Assembly (NCBI GenBank): GCA_965243145.1
Contig: CBDEUB010000002.1
Location: forward strand, 1,302,001-1,366,000
Origin: CBDBLK01 sp965243145
GTDB taxonomy: Bacteria; Bdellovibrionota; Bacteriovoracia; Bacteriovoracales; Bacteriovoracaceae
Direction: 5' to 3'
Length of the DNA: 64,000 nucleotides
This document shows, in pieces, positions 16,619-24,212 of this stretch. The number at the start of each line of letters is the position of its first letter. The stretch's first letter is position 1. Below the pieces are notes generated by a model that saw nothing but the letters and a program-made list of their open reading frames with translations, did no database searches and had not been told where the DNA came from. The position numbers and the translations under genes were made by a program.

Positions 16619-16642
16619 ATCTAATGATTTATAACTACACTC

Positions 16643-16651
16643 ATTTATGTT
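16643..16651 (+). repeat. 9-bp target-site duplication, left (ATTTATGTT)
   Basis: ATTTATGTT directly precedes the IS end and is repeated exactly at 17738-17746. Confidence 0.9.
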
Positions 16652-17737
16652 GGCCTTGTTGCGTAAATGAGGCAGGTTAAAGCGTTGAAATAAGAGGAAA
16701 ATGCCGGCATCCTATATTTTGGAAAAAAGCAAGGAGGCCGGCGATGTCAAAGGTAGCATATAAAATCCAAAATTGGAGTCAATATAATCGTGCCCTCATC
16801 AATCGAGGCAATATCACCCTATGGTTTAATGAGGATGCCATCCAATCCTGGTTTGCTGACACGGAAAGTCGGAAAGGGAGGCCATATTTTTTTAGCGAAA
16901 CTTGCATCCTCTTATGCCTCACCCTCCGCGCTCGATTCAACCTTCCCCTGCGCACCACTCAAGGTTTGATTGAAGGACTCTTTGAACAGTTGGGTTTGGC
17001 GCTACCTGTGCCCAGCTATACCCAGCTTTGCCGTCGCTCCAGCAGTATCAAAATTCCCTCCAAGGCCAAGAATATCCGCAGGCCTATTAATGTTGTGGTG
17101 GATTCCACTGGCCTTAAAGTGTACGGGGAAGGGGAATGGAAAATGAGGATTCATGGGAAATCGAAAAGGCGGACTTGGCGCAAGCTGCATTTGGCAGTGA
17201 ATCCCCAATCGTTTGAGATAGTGTCGATGGAATTAACAGAGTCAAATAGAACGGATGGAAAAACGCTTCCGAGTTTGATTAAAGATATTCCCCAAATTAA
17301 AGAAGCGTTTGCGGATGCGGCGTATATGTATAGGGAATGTTTTGAGTCGATAGATGCCAAAGGAGGGAAGGCGATTATTGATTTGCGAGGGGGAACTTCG
17401 CTGGCGCGAGCGCCTACGCCAGGTTTGGCACAGAGGAATAGGATAGTGAGAGAACTTTGGGAGAGTTCGAGTAAGAGGAGTTGGAAGAAGAGAGTGGGTT
17501 ATCACAGGCGGAGTTTAGTGGAAACCCAGATGTTCCGCTTTAAAAAGCTGCTAGGGCCTTCGCTGTTGTCGAGGAAGATGGCCACCCAGGTGGCGGAAGC
17601 AGAGATAAAGACGATGGTGCTGAATTGTATGACTCGTCTCGGAATGCCTCGGACTATGGCCATTCCCACTGGATAGCAAAATTTTTCCTTTCCTGTGGGG
17701 CCTCCGCAACTCTAATCCCGATTTATGCAACAAGGCC
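16652..17737 (+). mobile_element. IS5-family (IS903-like) insertion sequence, copy 1
   Basis: 1086 bp. Both ends start GGCCTTGTTGCRTAAAT reading inwards, imperfect terminal inverted repeats. A perfect 9-bp duplication ATTTATGTT flanks it, the length expected for the IS903 group. One transposase gene. Two further copies of the same length are at 50461-51546 and 51556-52641. Confidence 0.95.
16744..17676 (+). CDS. IS5-family transposase
   Basis: 310 aa DDE transposase. The N-terminal part (YNRALINRGNITLWFNEDAI) is typical of the IS903 group. Catalytic residues fall in VVVDSTGLKVYG (first Asp), EAFADAAY (second Asp) and RRSLVETQMFRFK (Glu, with the YREK-like arrangement). The start has AGGAGG seven to ten bases upstream. 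The protein is identical in all three copies, so the element is recently active. Confidence 0.97.
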   Translation: MSKVAYKIQNWSQYNRALINRGNITLWFNEDAIQSWFADTESRKGRPYFFSETCILLCLTLRARFNLPLRTTQGLIEGLFEQLGLALPVPSYTQLCRRSSSIKIPSKAKNIRRPINVVVDSTGLKVYGEGEWKMRIHGKSKRRTWRKLHLAVNPQSFEIVSMELTESNRTDGKTLPSLIKDIPQIKEAFADAAYMYRECFESIDAKGGKAIIDLRGGTSLARAPTPGLAQRNRIVRELWESSSKRSWKKRVGYHRRSLVETQMFRFKKLLGPSLLSRKMATQVAEAEIKTMVLNCMTRLGMPRTMAIPTG

Positions 17738-17746
17738 ATTTATGTT
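17738..17746 (+). repeat. 9-bp target-site duplication, right (ATTTATGTT)
   Basis: Exact repeat of 16643-16651 directly following the IS right end. Confidence 0.9.
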
Positions 17747-17802
17747 ATGCAACAGGGCAATTTATCACAATTGCGCTCGATGCCCAAATCTTGGGAAAAA
17801 TC

Positions 17803-17905
17803 AGAGAATTTTGGCGATCCCGTCCCGGTTTCGGTAAGAGTTTCAGGAAGGGGGGGAGGAAAGAAAAAGCGAGAGCGAGATCGAAAGAGAAAGTCTTTAA
17901 AGCAT
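17803..17905 (+). pseudogene. Diverged partial copy of the 3' end of the gene at 15822-16286
   Basis: Matches 16165-16275, starting at GAATTTTGGCGATCCCG and again at the AAAGTCTTTAAAGCA tail, with substitutions and small indels between. It bears no start codon of its own in the right context. The stretch 17747-17990 otherwise shows no gene. Together with the original it brackets the MNT gene and the IS. Confidence 0.75.
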
Positions 17906-17991
17906 TGGTTGAATTAGGCTGTCGAAATTACCAGGGTATTTCGATACTATCTAGGGAAGGAGTCATAATGCATTAAGCCAAAACCTTTTAA

Positions 17992-18021
17992 TTGACATAA
18001 TGCATATTATCAACAAATAAT
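17992..18021 (+). promoter_or_regulatory. Candidate sigma-70 promoter
   Basis: TTGACA at 17992-17997 and AATAAT at 18016-18021, spacer 18 bases. The leader of about 100 bases to the ATG at 18127 contains a small GCGC-TTT-GCGC hairpin and a strong AAAGGAGGTG ribosome-binding site. Confidence 0.5.
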
Positions 18022-18126
18022 ATGAGGCAATTCTTATGCGCTTTGCGCAAAAAAAAATGTTGATACCCTTTGATCTTTCGGTCTATTAGTATTTCTAAGA
18101 TGCCTAAACAACAAAGGAGGTGCATC

Positions 18127-18756
18127 ATGCAAAGTTTGAAAATGTTTCTTGTCTCGGCCTTTGCTTCCGTAGTAATCTTTTCTTCCCAGACTGTCTTGGC
18201 CCAAGAAGTTTTGATCGACACCATTCCCGATTTTTATTTTTTAGAGGAGAGTATGGAAAGTTCTGTGGAAACCATTACTATCCGTGCCTGCAATCACGCT
18301 TTGTCCGCCAGCGCAACCTCTCCCTCAGCAGATATACAAACTTTGGGCCTAGATTGTTTTGCCATTGTCGAAGTTGACAAGGCAGACTTAAATCAATTTA
18401 TCGTCGACTTAAACCTCGATGTGCAATCTTTTCACAAGGATTTTTATTTACCTATTGCAGGAAGTGGAAGTCTTACTGTTCTAAGTATAATCCCCTTATT
18501 TAAAAAATTTTCATTTCAATCCAAGATAGCACGCTTCGTAACAAATCCGGGCGTAGCAGTTATCTCACTTCCGATTATGGGAATGACTACATTAGTCCTC
18601 TTCGTAAACTCTTATGATAAGGGGAAACATTCTTCTGCCTTATTACGGAAACAAATCCATAGTGGTTTAGTAACAACAACGAAGGACAGTAGTAAGACAA
18701 TTCTTAAGCAGTTCACCAACTTCCTCAATGAACACGGAACACTACTAATCGAATAA
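18127..18756 (+). CDS. Hypothetical exported protein
   Basis: 209 aa with a clear signal peptide (residues 1-24, cleavage after VLA-Q). A second hydrophobic segment at about 140-158 (VAVISLPIMGMTTLVLF) could anchor it. Three Cys in the first half. No family recognised. ATG 18127 is selected for its near-perfect AAAGGAGGTG. The final codons and downstream hairpin are copied, inverted, at 20085-20155. Confidence 0.6.
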   Translation: MQSLKMFLVSAFASVVIFSSQTVLAQEVLIDTIPDFYFLEESMESSVETITIRACNHALSASATSPSADIQTLGLDCFAIVEVDKADLNQFIVDLNLDVQSFHKDFYLPIAGSGSLTVLSIIPLFKKFSFQSKIARFVTNPGVAVISLPIMGMTTLVLFVNSYDKGKHSSALLRKQIHSGLVTTTKDSSKTILKQFTNFLNEHGTLLIE

Positions 18757-18773
18757 AACTTTTCTAAGGAAAT

Positions 18774-18800
18774 CGGCACCTGGTATAGGCCCAGATGCCG
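18774..18800 (+). terminator. Hairpin behind the exported-protein gene
   Basis: Stem CGGCACCTGG / CCAGATGCCG (nine of ten paired) with a 7-base loop, 18 bp behind the stop codon. There is no T-run, so it may be a transcript-end stabiliser rather than a classical terminator. An inverted homologue at 20072-20111 does have a T-run. Confidence 0.45.
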
Positions 18801-18964
18801 GTTCCCTATAACTGTTATCTTAACTCTTTATTAGCCTATTGCGTTGTAACGATATAGAACGATGTTTACAGTTCGTTGCACAATTTAACCCCCCGCCCTT
18901 TACACCACTTTAAAAATCGACTAACCATGAAGACCAATCTTTGTGAACTAGAGAAGGAGAACAC

Positions 18965-19495
18965 ATGAGTATCAACAAAGTTATTTTGATCGGCCGCCTC
19001 GGCCAAGACCCCGAACTCAAGTACACTGCTGCGGGAACGGCAGTAACCAATTTTTCAGTCGCCACCAACGAATCTTGGATGGACAAAAGCGGGCAGCGCC
19101 AAGAGAGAACCGAATGGCACCGCATTGTCGTCTGGGGAAAACTGGCCGAACTGTGCCAACAGTATCTCGCCAAGGGACGACAGGCCTTTATCGAAGGTTC
19201 CCTGCGCACCCGTTCCTGGGAAGATCAAAGTGGCCAAAAGAGATACACCACCGAAGTGGTGGCCCGAAATATCCAATTTCTAGGTACTCAGACTTCTCCC
19301 AGTGGAAACCGGCCAGACCAAGGCCCTGGAGCGACGGCCAATGGCAATGGCAATAGCGAGGGCAACCAGACGGGCGTGGATAGCAGCTATGATGCTAATT
19401 CCAACGGCAACTCCAATGGCCAGGACTACAATAACAACAATGCCGGTACCAGTGCCAGTGAAACCAACTTTACGGCGGACGATATTCCTTTTTGA
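18965..19495 (+). CDS. ssb: Single-stranded DNA-binding protein
   Basis: 176 aa. OB-fold N-terminal domain (about 1-110) with NKVILIGRLGQDPELKYT, TEWHRIVVWGKLAE and FIEGSLRTRSWEDQSG. A Gly/Asn/Gln-rich linker and the acidic tip DDIPF follow; the tip recruits repair and replication partners. Length is normal. Strong SD (GAAGGAGA). The structured repeat starts directly behind its stop codon. Confidence 0.95.
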   Translation: MSINKVILIGRLGQDPELKYTAAGTAVTNFSVATNESWMDKSGQRQERTEWHRIVVWGKLAELCQQYLAKGRQAFIEGSLRTRSWEDQSGQKRYTTEVVARNIQFLGTQTSPSGNRPDQGPGATANGNGNSEGNQTGVDSSYDANSNGNSNGQDYNNNNAGTSASETNFTADDIPF

Positions 19496-19496
19496 G

Positions 19497-19686
19497 GTAG
19501 TTCACACTTCAGGCCATCTTGCCTTCGCATCCTGCTCCGGCACTGCCCATGAGGGCGGCCATCGCTCGTCGCCCTCATGGTGACTCCGTGTGGTTCAGCT
19601 TCGCCATCACTCCTTACGATGTGCAATAAGCACATCTCAGTCGCTCTGTCTTGCTTTACCTCAACCTGACCTAAATTGTGAGTTAC
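19497..19686 (+). repeat. Dispersed structured repeat, copy B
   Basis: About 190 bp, same orientation as copy A, from GTAGTTCACACTTC to TTGTGAGTTAC, directly after the ssb stop. Its last 78 bp also form the left part of the long direct repeat that flanks the 2.1-kb element. Confidence 0.9.
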
Positions 19687-19715
19687 CTTTTAAATTAAAG
19701 TGTCTCTAAGGTTTT
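19609..19715 (+). repeat. Long direct repeat, left copy (107 bp)
   Basis: Near-identical to 21812-21916 (two substitutions and one 2-bp indel). It comprises the right part of the structured repeat plus the last 30 bp of the class V aminotransferase gene, and abuts the inverted repeat of the 2.1-kb element exactly. Confidence 0.92.
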
Positions 19716-19860
19716 CCCGACTTCCGCATTTCGCGATCGCGTTAATCAATAATTACAGTAACTTGAGTAAGGGGGGTTTAGATTTTTACGCTTTGAACAA
19801 TGGGCCTTTTCCATGGCAATTGCTAGAGTTTTGACTCATCAACCCTAAGGAGGTGGAGCA

Positions 19861-20046
19861 ATGGCCAGGCCAAAAATTGAACCCGAAAATCTTATAGATT
19901 TTTTAGAGCATTTAGTTGACCCGAGAATAGGCCGCACCAAAAAACACGAACTGATTGATGTCCTAGTCGTTGCCATTTGTGCCGCCATTTGTGGGGCAAA
20001 AAATTGGGTTGAAATCGAAGACTTTGGAAATGCCAAAATAGAATAG
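19861..20046 (+). pseudogene. ISAs1-family transposase, N-terminal fragment
   Basis: 61 codons. LIDFLEHLVDPRIGR followed by HELIDVLVVAICAAICGA and NWVEIEDFG is the N-terminal domain that precedes the DDE domain in ISAs1-family transposases (usually about 370 aa). The DDE part is missing. The start has AAGGAGGTGG. It stops in a changed frame after FGNAKIE. Confidence 0.85.
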
Positions 20047-20071
20047 AGAACTTTGTCGGAGCAAGGAAATT

Positions 20072-20111
20072 AAAAAAAGGGAACCGGCACCTGGGCCTAT
20101 ATCAAGTACCG
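20072..20111 (-). terminator. Rho-independent-like terminator on the minus strand
   Basis: On the minus strand: CGGTACTTGA ... CCAGGTGCCG hairpin (with G-U pairs) followed by GTTCCC and T7. It lies about 270 bases behind the minus-strand gene ending at 20380. It is the inverted homologue of the hairpin at 18774-18800. Confidence 0.55.
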
Positions 20112-20155
20112 ATTCCTAGAAAAGTTTTATTCGGTTTGTGGTAGTGTTCCGTTTT
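20085..20155 (-). repeat. Inverted copy of the 3' end of the gene at 18127-18756 and its hairpin
   Basis: The reverse complement aligns with 18737-18806, sharing CGAATAAAACTTTTCTA and ATAGGCCCAG blocks. Even the last codons are preserved in frame (GTLPQTE-stop versus GTLLIE-stop), so this is the tail of a paralogue. Confidence 0.8.
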
Positions 20156-20379
20156 TTCTTTAAGACTTATCATTTTAAAACTCCCAAATAAGGCCATAAT
20201 CGGCCCAAATTTGGCCCCAAAACCCAAGACCTGGCCCATCCATAGGCCCAAACTTTGAGGCCCTTAAAAGGCTTTGAATTTGAAGTTTATAGTCCTTACT
20301 CGGCCCTTTATGGCGTTCGGCAATTCAGCTTTTGATGCTTAATGGCCGATACAAGGAAATGGGAAAATCTTTTGGAAAT
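20156..20379. other. Noncoding stretch with dense GGCC sites
   Basis: No credible coding frame. Eight GGCC sites lie within about 160 bp (roughly 20190-20345), the densest cluster noticed in the window. No hairpin or promoter is convincing here. Confidence 0.5.
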
Positions 20380-21351
20380 TTAATTTACAGACTCGAACTT
20401 TACAGACTCACATTTACCCTCAATATTTTTCCAATGGGGTTCCTTTTTTTCGGGAGGGCAATTTCCATTGACCGTTGTTTCTTCCACAGAATTAGAGGTG
20501 GGCCTTCTTTTCTCTACAAAGCTGCATAGCCCATCGTAGGCGGGCAATGATATTAGTTGCTGGTCATTAAGGCCACTATGGTCGTCGTTGACCAACTTCA
20601 GCCCCTCACAATTGTTAACGGCACAATAATAATCTTTGGCAATTCGGCAAGAAGACCAACAGATAGTATATGTCTTCCCTTGATGTTCCCCTATCTCAGT
20701 CTTCCAATCGGGAAATTTTTTTTGGGGAGGACAACGGCCTTCGGTGATACCTAATTTGCCAGGAGTGCTGCCCCAGCCCCAGGCCAGATTGTTTTTTATA
20801 CCTTCTTTACGCCGCTTAATAGGTTGTCCTGGGATGGGGGCCTTATCGTCCGTGCGGGAATCCTTAAAAGGAAACAATATAAATCTTACAGGTTTTCCAG
20901 GTTTGGGATTCAATTTGTACAATAGACTTCTTGCCAAACTGGTGCTCATAAAATAACACCTTCCCGCAGGTTTCACTTCTGGCCATTCGATATAACTTTC
21001 TGGACTCATCCTCAACACCATGCTGGTTGCGTAGGTGCCATCGTATAATTTAGCTACAAGGCCATTGAATCCTACCTCAGGATACCAGTCGCTTACTTGC
21101 ACACAAATCAAACGATTTCCCGCTAAGGAATTAAATTTCTTGGCAATTTCTTGTTTCATCTTGGCATTTTTGATTCTTCTCGTATCCAAGATTTTCACGG
21201 AAATAATTTTAAAATTTTCCTCCTGTTTGTAAACTTTTTGAACTTCGATATGTCCTTCTTGTTGCCACTTGACTTTCTCTTTAAGGCCGCTAGGCTCTTT
21301 CGCCATCACAGAAGAGAAGACTAGGAGAACGCAAATTTTAAATTGTTTCAT
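20380..21351 (-). CDS. Hypothetical exported Cys-rich protein
   Basis: 323 aa from the ATG at 21351, with a signal peptide (MKQFKICVLLVFSSVMA). The C-terminal third has two similar short Cys-containing units (GRCPPQKKFPDWK and GNCPPEKKEPHWK) and a CWSSC motif, suggesting disulfide-bonded repeats. No family recognised. It is the main intact gene of the 2.1-kb element. Upstream frames extend to 21489 but would bury the signal peptide. Confidence 0.55.
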   Translation of the reverse strand: MKQFKICVLLVFSSVMAKEPSGLKEKVKWQQEGHIEVQKVYKQEENFKIISVKILDTRRIKNAKMKQEIAKKFNSLAGNRLICVQVSDWYPEVGFNGLVAKLYDGTYATSMVLRMSPESYIEWPEVKPAGRCYFMSTSLARSLLYKLNPKPGKPVRFILFPFKDSRTDDKAPIPGQPIKRRKEGIKNNLAWGWGSTPGKLGITEGRCPPQKKFPDWKTEIGEHQGKTYTICWSSCRIAKDYYCAVNNCEGLKLVNDDHSGLNDQQLISLPAYDGLCSFVEKRRPTSNSVEETTVNGNCPPEKKEPHWKNIEGKCESVKFESVN

Positions 21352-21525
21352 TCTTAATTTATATAATTTTATACAAGATTGAACCCAAGTGGGCAAAAAT
21401 TGCTTGTTATCAAATTTTTTAGCGGTATTTAAAAAGCAGTGGGTTTGAAGTTTTTTGTTTAAAGTTTTTTGAATTGATGATGCTGGCACTACTATCAGTG
21501 GCGCGAATGACGAAGAACCCTTTTT

Positions 21526-21720
21526 TCATCGCCCTTTTGCTGGGGCCTCGTTGGCCTTGAGATAGGCCACTGGGCCTGCCTTGCGGTCTTTTTCTTCCTC
21601 GGCAATCATTTGCTTAATTTGGCGGTCAGTTTCCTTTTGAAATTTTTGTAATTCTTGCTGGCCCTTGAGAAATTCCTTGATGGACTTTTGGATTTTGGAG
21701 TGCGGTCGAAAAATAGGACT
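21526..21720 (-). pseudogene. Coiled-coil protein fragment without a start
   Basis: Minus-strand frame reading HSKIQKSIKEFLKGQQELQ, then KFQKETDRQIKQMIAEEEK and ending VAYLKANEAPAKGR before TGA at 21526. The charged heptad pattern looks coding, but there is no start codon and a TAG lies upstream. It resembles the helical heads of DUF3782-like proteins, a weak guess. Between 21352 and 21895 nothing else looks coding. Confidence 0.45.
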
Positions 21721-21811
21721 CGATACTATCTACCTAAAGAACTGTCTCTTAACTTTATTGAAAAGACTCGAGGGGATTCCAATTGACGCAAGCCAAATTG
21801 CGGAAGTCGGG

Positions 21812-21916
21812 ACTCCTTACGATGTGCAATAAGCACATCTCAGTCGCTCTGTCTTGCTTGACCCCAACCTGACCTAAATTGAGTTACCTTTTAAATTAAA
21901 GTGTCTCTAAGGTTTT
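21812..21916 (+). repeat. Long direct repeat, right copy (105 bp)
   Basis: Copy of 19609-19715. It carries a truncated structured repeat (ending at about 21891) and runs into the intact 3' end of the class V aminotransferase gene, so the target was the ssb-to-aminotransferase intergenic region. Confidence 0.92.
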
Positions 21917-23050
21917 AACAAGACGCGCCACCTGTTCCCTGTGGTTGAACAAGTGAAAGCTCAGGCGTAGATTGCCCTCTCGGATCGAGGCGCTGATATT
22001 GTCTTTTTTCAGGCGTTCTTCTAAGTGGCCAGGATCGACCTGGCCACCGCGCACTTTGAGACAAATAATATTGGCCACGCGATCGCGCGGGGTGATCAAC
22101 TCAAACTTGTTTTGGGGAAAGTTCTCCAGGAAAAACTGAACTAATTGCCGGTTGTGTTCCTGAATTTCCTCAAGACCTATCTCAGTGAGCAAATTGAGAC
22201 TGGCCTCCAGGCCAGCATTTAAGAGCATATTGGCCGGTTGGCCCCGCTCGAATTTGCGTGCACCGGGCAGTGTTTGATCCGTGTAGTTGAGTAGGCCAGA
22301 AATGTCCTGTGCTGTGGCGGAAACCGTCCAATTGCCACTTTGGTGGCGGACTTTTTGGATGGCCTCCTCAGACAGGTAACCAAAGGCGTGGCCATAGGGG
22401 GCCAGCATCCACTTGTAAGTTGAACAGGCAAAAGCGTCGATGAGAGAAAGTTCCCGCTTAGAGATGGAAAGCCCGCCGAATCCTTGGGTGGCATCGACCA
22501 AAAAGAAAATGCCCCTCTGGCGGCAAAACTCCCCGAGTGTTTCCAGGTCGCAGCACTTGCCGGATTCAAAGGCCACCCACGAAATGTTGAACACCCGGCA
22601 ACCGGAGGGAATGTTTTTTTTGGCCCATTCCATCGAGGGAACTGTATGGGGTTTAATGTCGAGAAGCTGAAATTCAAAGGGATAGTGCTTTTGCCCCACC
22701 AACCAAGGCAGGACATTGGAAGGGTATTCCCGGTTGAGGGAACAGACCACATCCCCCTCTTTCCAGTCCAGGCCATTGGCGACCAGACTGACAATGTCCG
22801 AAGTCGAAGTGGAGTGGAAAATGTGATCGGGGGAGCAATCCAGGAGCGAGGCCACTTTCTGGCGGATGCGCTCGGCAATGCCCATCCAAATTTGATAGGG
22901 GTAGAAGCTGGGGTCTAAATCCCTTTGCAGCGCCCGTTCCACGAACTGTTTGGCGCGCAGAGGGGAGGGGCCAAAATAAGCACTGTTAAAGTAGAGGGAA
23001 CTGAGATGGCCAAATTCCCGTTTAATAAGTTCAATATTTTCTGGCCTCAT
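21896..23050 (-). CDS. Class V aminotransferase (cysteine desulfurase/epimerase-like)
   Basis: 384 aa PLP enzyme. SSLYFNSAYFGPSP at the N-terminus, STSTSDIVSLVANGL (cofactor phosphate binding), FLVDATQGFGG (ring-nitrogen Asp and the following Gln) and CSTYKWMLAPYG (Schiff-base Lys) are present. It lacks an obvious active-site Cys loop of IscS/SufS, so it is more like isopenicillin N epimerase-type members than a true cysteine desulfurase. It lies 3 bp behind secG at the end of the glycolytic operon. Its last 30 bp are duplicated at 19.69 kb. Confidence 0.8.
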   Translation of the reverse strand: MRPENIELIKREFGHLSSLYFNSAYFGPSPLRAKQFVERALQRDLDPSFYPYQIWMGIAERIRQKVASLLDCSPDHIFHSTSTSDIVSLVANGLDWKEGDVVCSLNREYPSNVLPWLVGQKHYPFEFQLLDIKPHTVPSMEWAKKNIPSGCRVFNISWVAFESGKCCDLETLGEFCRQRGIFFLVDATQGFGGLSISKRELSLIDAFACSTYKWMLAPYGHAFGYLSEEAIQKVRHQSGNWTVSATAQDISGLLNYTDQTLPGARKFERGQPANMLLNAGLEASLNLLTEIGLEEIQEHNRQLVQFFLENFPQNKFELITPRDRVANIICLKVRGGQVDPGHLEERLKKDNISASIREGNLRLSFHLFNHREQVARLVKTLETL

Positions 23051-23053
23051 AGA

Positions 23054-23386
23054 CTAACGGGGGGAATCTCCAGTCTGGTTTTCAGTATTTTCCTGGAGAG
23101 CGTCGGAATTGAGTGGCCTGGAGATGGGTTCAACATCGTCCAGTAGAGAACTGGCGGCCTTCTCCCCTTGCAGTTTGGCCAACAAAATGGAGTTGCCCAT
23201 AAACAAAATGGAAAGCACGATGGTGATTTTGGTAAAGATATTTTTTCCCTGGCCTCCGGTAAAAACCGAATCGCTCCCCCCTCCCGAAATCAACCCGGCC
23301 TCGGCACCCTTGCCGAATTGCAAAAGCACCACAATGATCAGAATAACCGAGATTATGGCCTGGAAAATCATCAGTGTGGTCGTCAC
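23054..23386 (-). CDS. secG: Preprotein translocase subunit SecG
   Basis: 110 aa. Two membrane helices (about 6-23 and 55-73) flank the SecG motif LLQFGKGAEAG...SVFTGGQGKNIFTKIT. SecG assists SecYE during protein export. Location right behind tpiA is a widespread gene order. The C-terminal 35 residues are hydrophilic. Confidence 0.95.
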   Translation of the reverse strand: MTTTLMIFQAIISVILIIVVLLQFGKGAEAGLISGGGSDSVFTGGQGKNIFTKITIVLSILFMGNSILLAKLQGEKAASSLLDDVEPISRPLNSDALQENTENQTGDSPR

Positions 23387-23426
23387 AAAACCCCCCTTTG
23401 AGAGACTCCAAATTTAAAATCCCTGT

Positions 23427-24194
23427 TTAACACGGACGGCGCGTTTTGGCAAGTTGGACAAAAGTCGAAGCATCGAGACTGGCCCCCCCGACCAAGGCCC
23501 CATCGACATGCCGGCAGGACAGAAGTTGGGCGATATTGGAGGGATTGACCGAACCACCGTATAAAATGGGGGTTTGGCCAGCATCGAGGCCCAATTCGGG
23601 AAGAAGCTGGAAAATGGTGTGGTGGACTTCCTCGGCCTGCTCGGGCGTGGCGCTGCGCCCAGTACCGATCGCCCAAACCGGCTCGTAGGCGATGAGAATG
23701 TGGCCCGAAGCAGAGGGGGGAAGTTGGGCCAAGCAAGCGCGCAACTGCCCGCCGACGACTTTTCCCGTGGCCCTGGCCTGGCGTTCCTCTTCATTTTCCC
23801 CCACACAAAAAACCGCCTTGAGGCCACACTCCAGGGCCTTGAGTACTTTGTCCCGCAAAAAATCATCCCCCTCACGAAAGAGCGTGCGGCGCTCGCTGTG
23901 GCCAATTAAGCAAAAACTGGCCCCCAGTTCTTTGAGGGCGCGGGGGGAATTTTCTCCGGTAAAGGCACCACCGTCGCTGGAGTGGATATTTTGCCCTCCA
24001 ATCTGAAAAAGGGCGCGCGGTTTGGCCCATTCGATGGCCTTGGACAAATGCAAGGCCTGGGGGGCAATCCAAGTGTGGCAATGGGGGCCATCCCCCTCGA
24101 TCAGAACATGGGCACGGGTAAAAAAGGCCTCTACTTGTTCCAGGGTTTGGTTCATTTTCCAGTTGCCGACAATATAAGGTTTTTTATCTTTCAT
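23427..24194 (-). CDS. tpiA: Triose-phosphate isomerase
   Basis: 255 aa, full length. Catalytic Lys in GNWKMN, His in LIGHSERR, Glu in AYEPVWAIGTG, and phosphate-binding YGGSVNPSN. It interconverts dihydroxyacetone phosphate and glyceraldehyde 3-phosphate. It is third gene of gapA-pgk-tpiA-secG, 18 bp behind pgk. Confidence 0.97.
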   Translation of the reverse strand: MKDKKPYIVGNWKMNQTLEQVEAFFTRAHVLIEGDGPHCHTWIAPQALHLSKAIEWAKPRALFQIGGQNIHSSDGGAFTGENSPRALKELGASFCLIGHSERRTLFREGDDFLRDKVLKALECGLKAVFCVGENEEERQARATGKVVGGQLRACLAQLPPSASGHILIAYEPVWAIGTGRSATPEQAEEVHHTIFQLLPELGLDAGQTPILYGGSVNPSNIAQLLSCRHVDGALVGGASLDASTFVQLAKTRRPC

Positions 24195-24212
24195 AGCGTC
24201 TCCCGAGGTTTT

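Larger units (their letters stand above)
19716..21811. mobile_element. 2.1-kb element with 13-bp terminal inverted repeats and 105-107-bp flanking direct repeats
   Basis: Begins CCCGACTTCCGCA (19716-19728) and ends TGCGGAAGTCGGG (21799-21811), a perfect 13-bp inverted repeat. Direct repeats of 107 and 105 bp abut it on both sides. Contents: an ISAs1-type transposase fragment, a noncoding stretch rich in GGCC, a secreted Cys-rich protein gene on the minus strand, and a coiled-coil pseudogene fragment. No intact recombinase is present, so it is either a decayed transposon or a non-autonomous passenger. Confidence 0.75.

Noticed and set aside
19609..21916. Reading the 105-107-bp direct repeats as a normal ISAs1 target duplication
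   Set aside because: ISAs1-family duplications are about 8-10 bp and the transposase is only a fragment.
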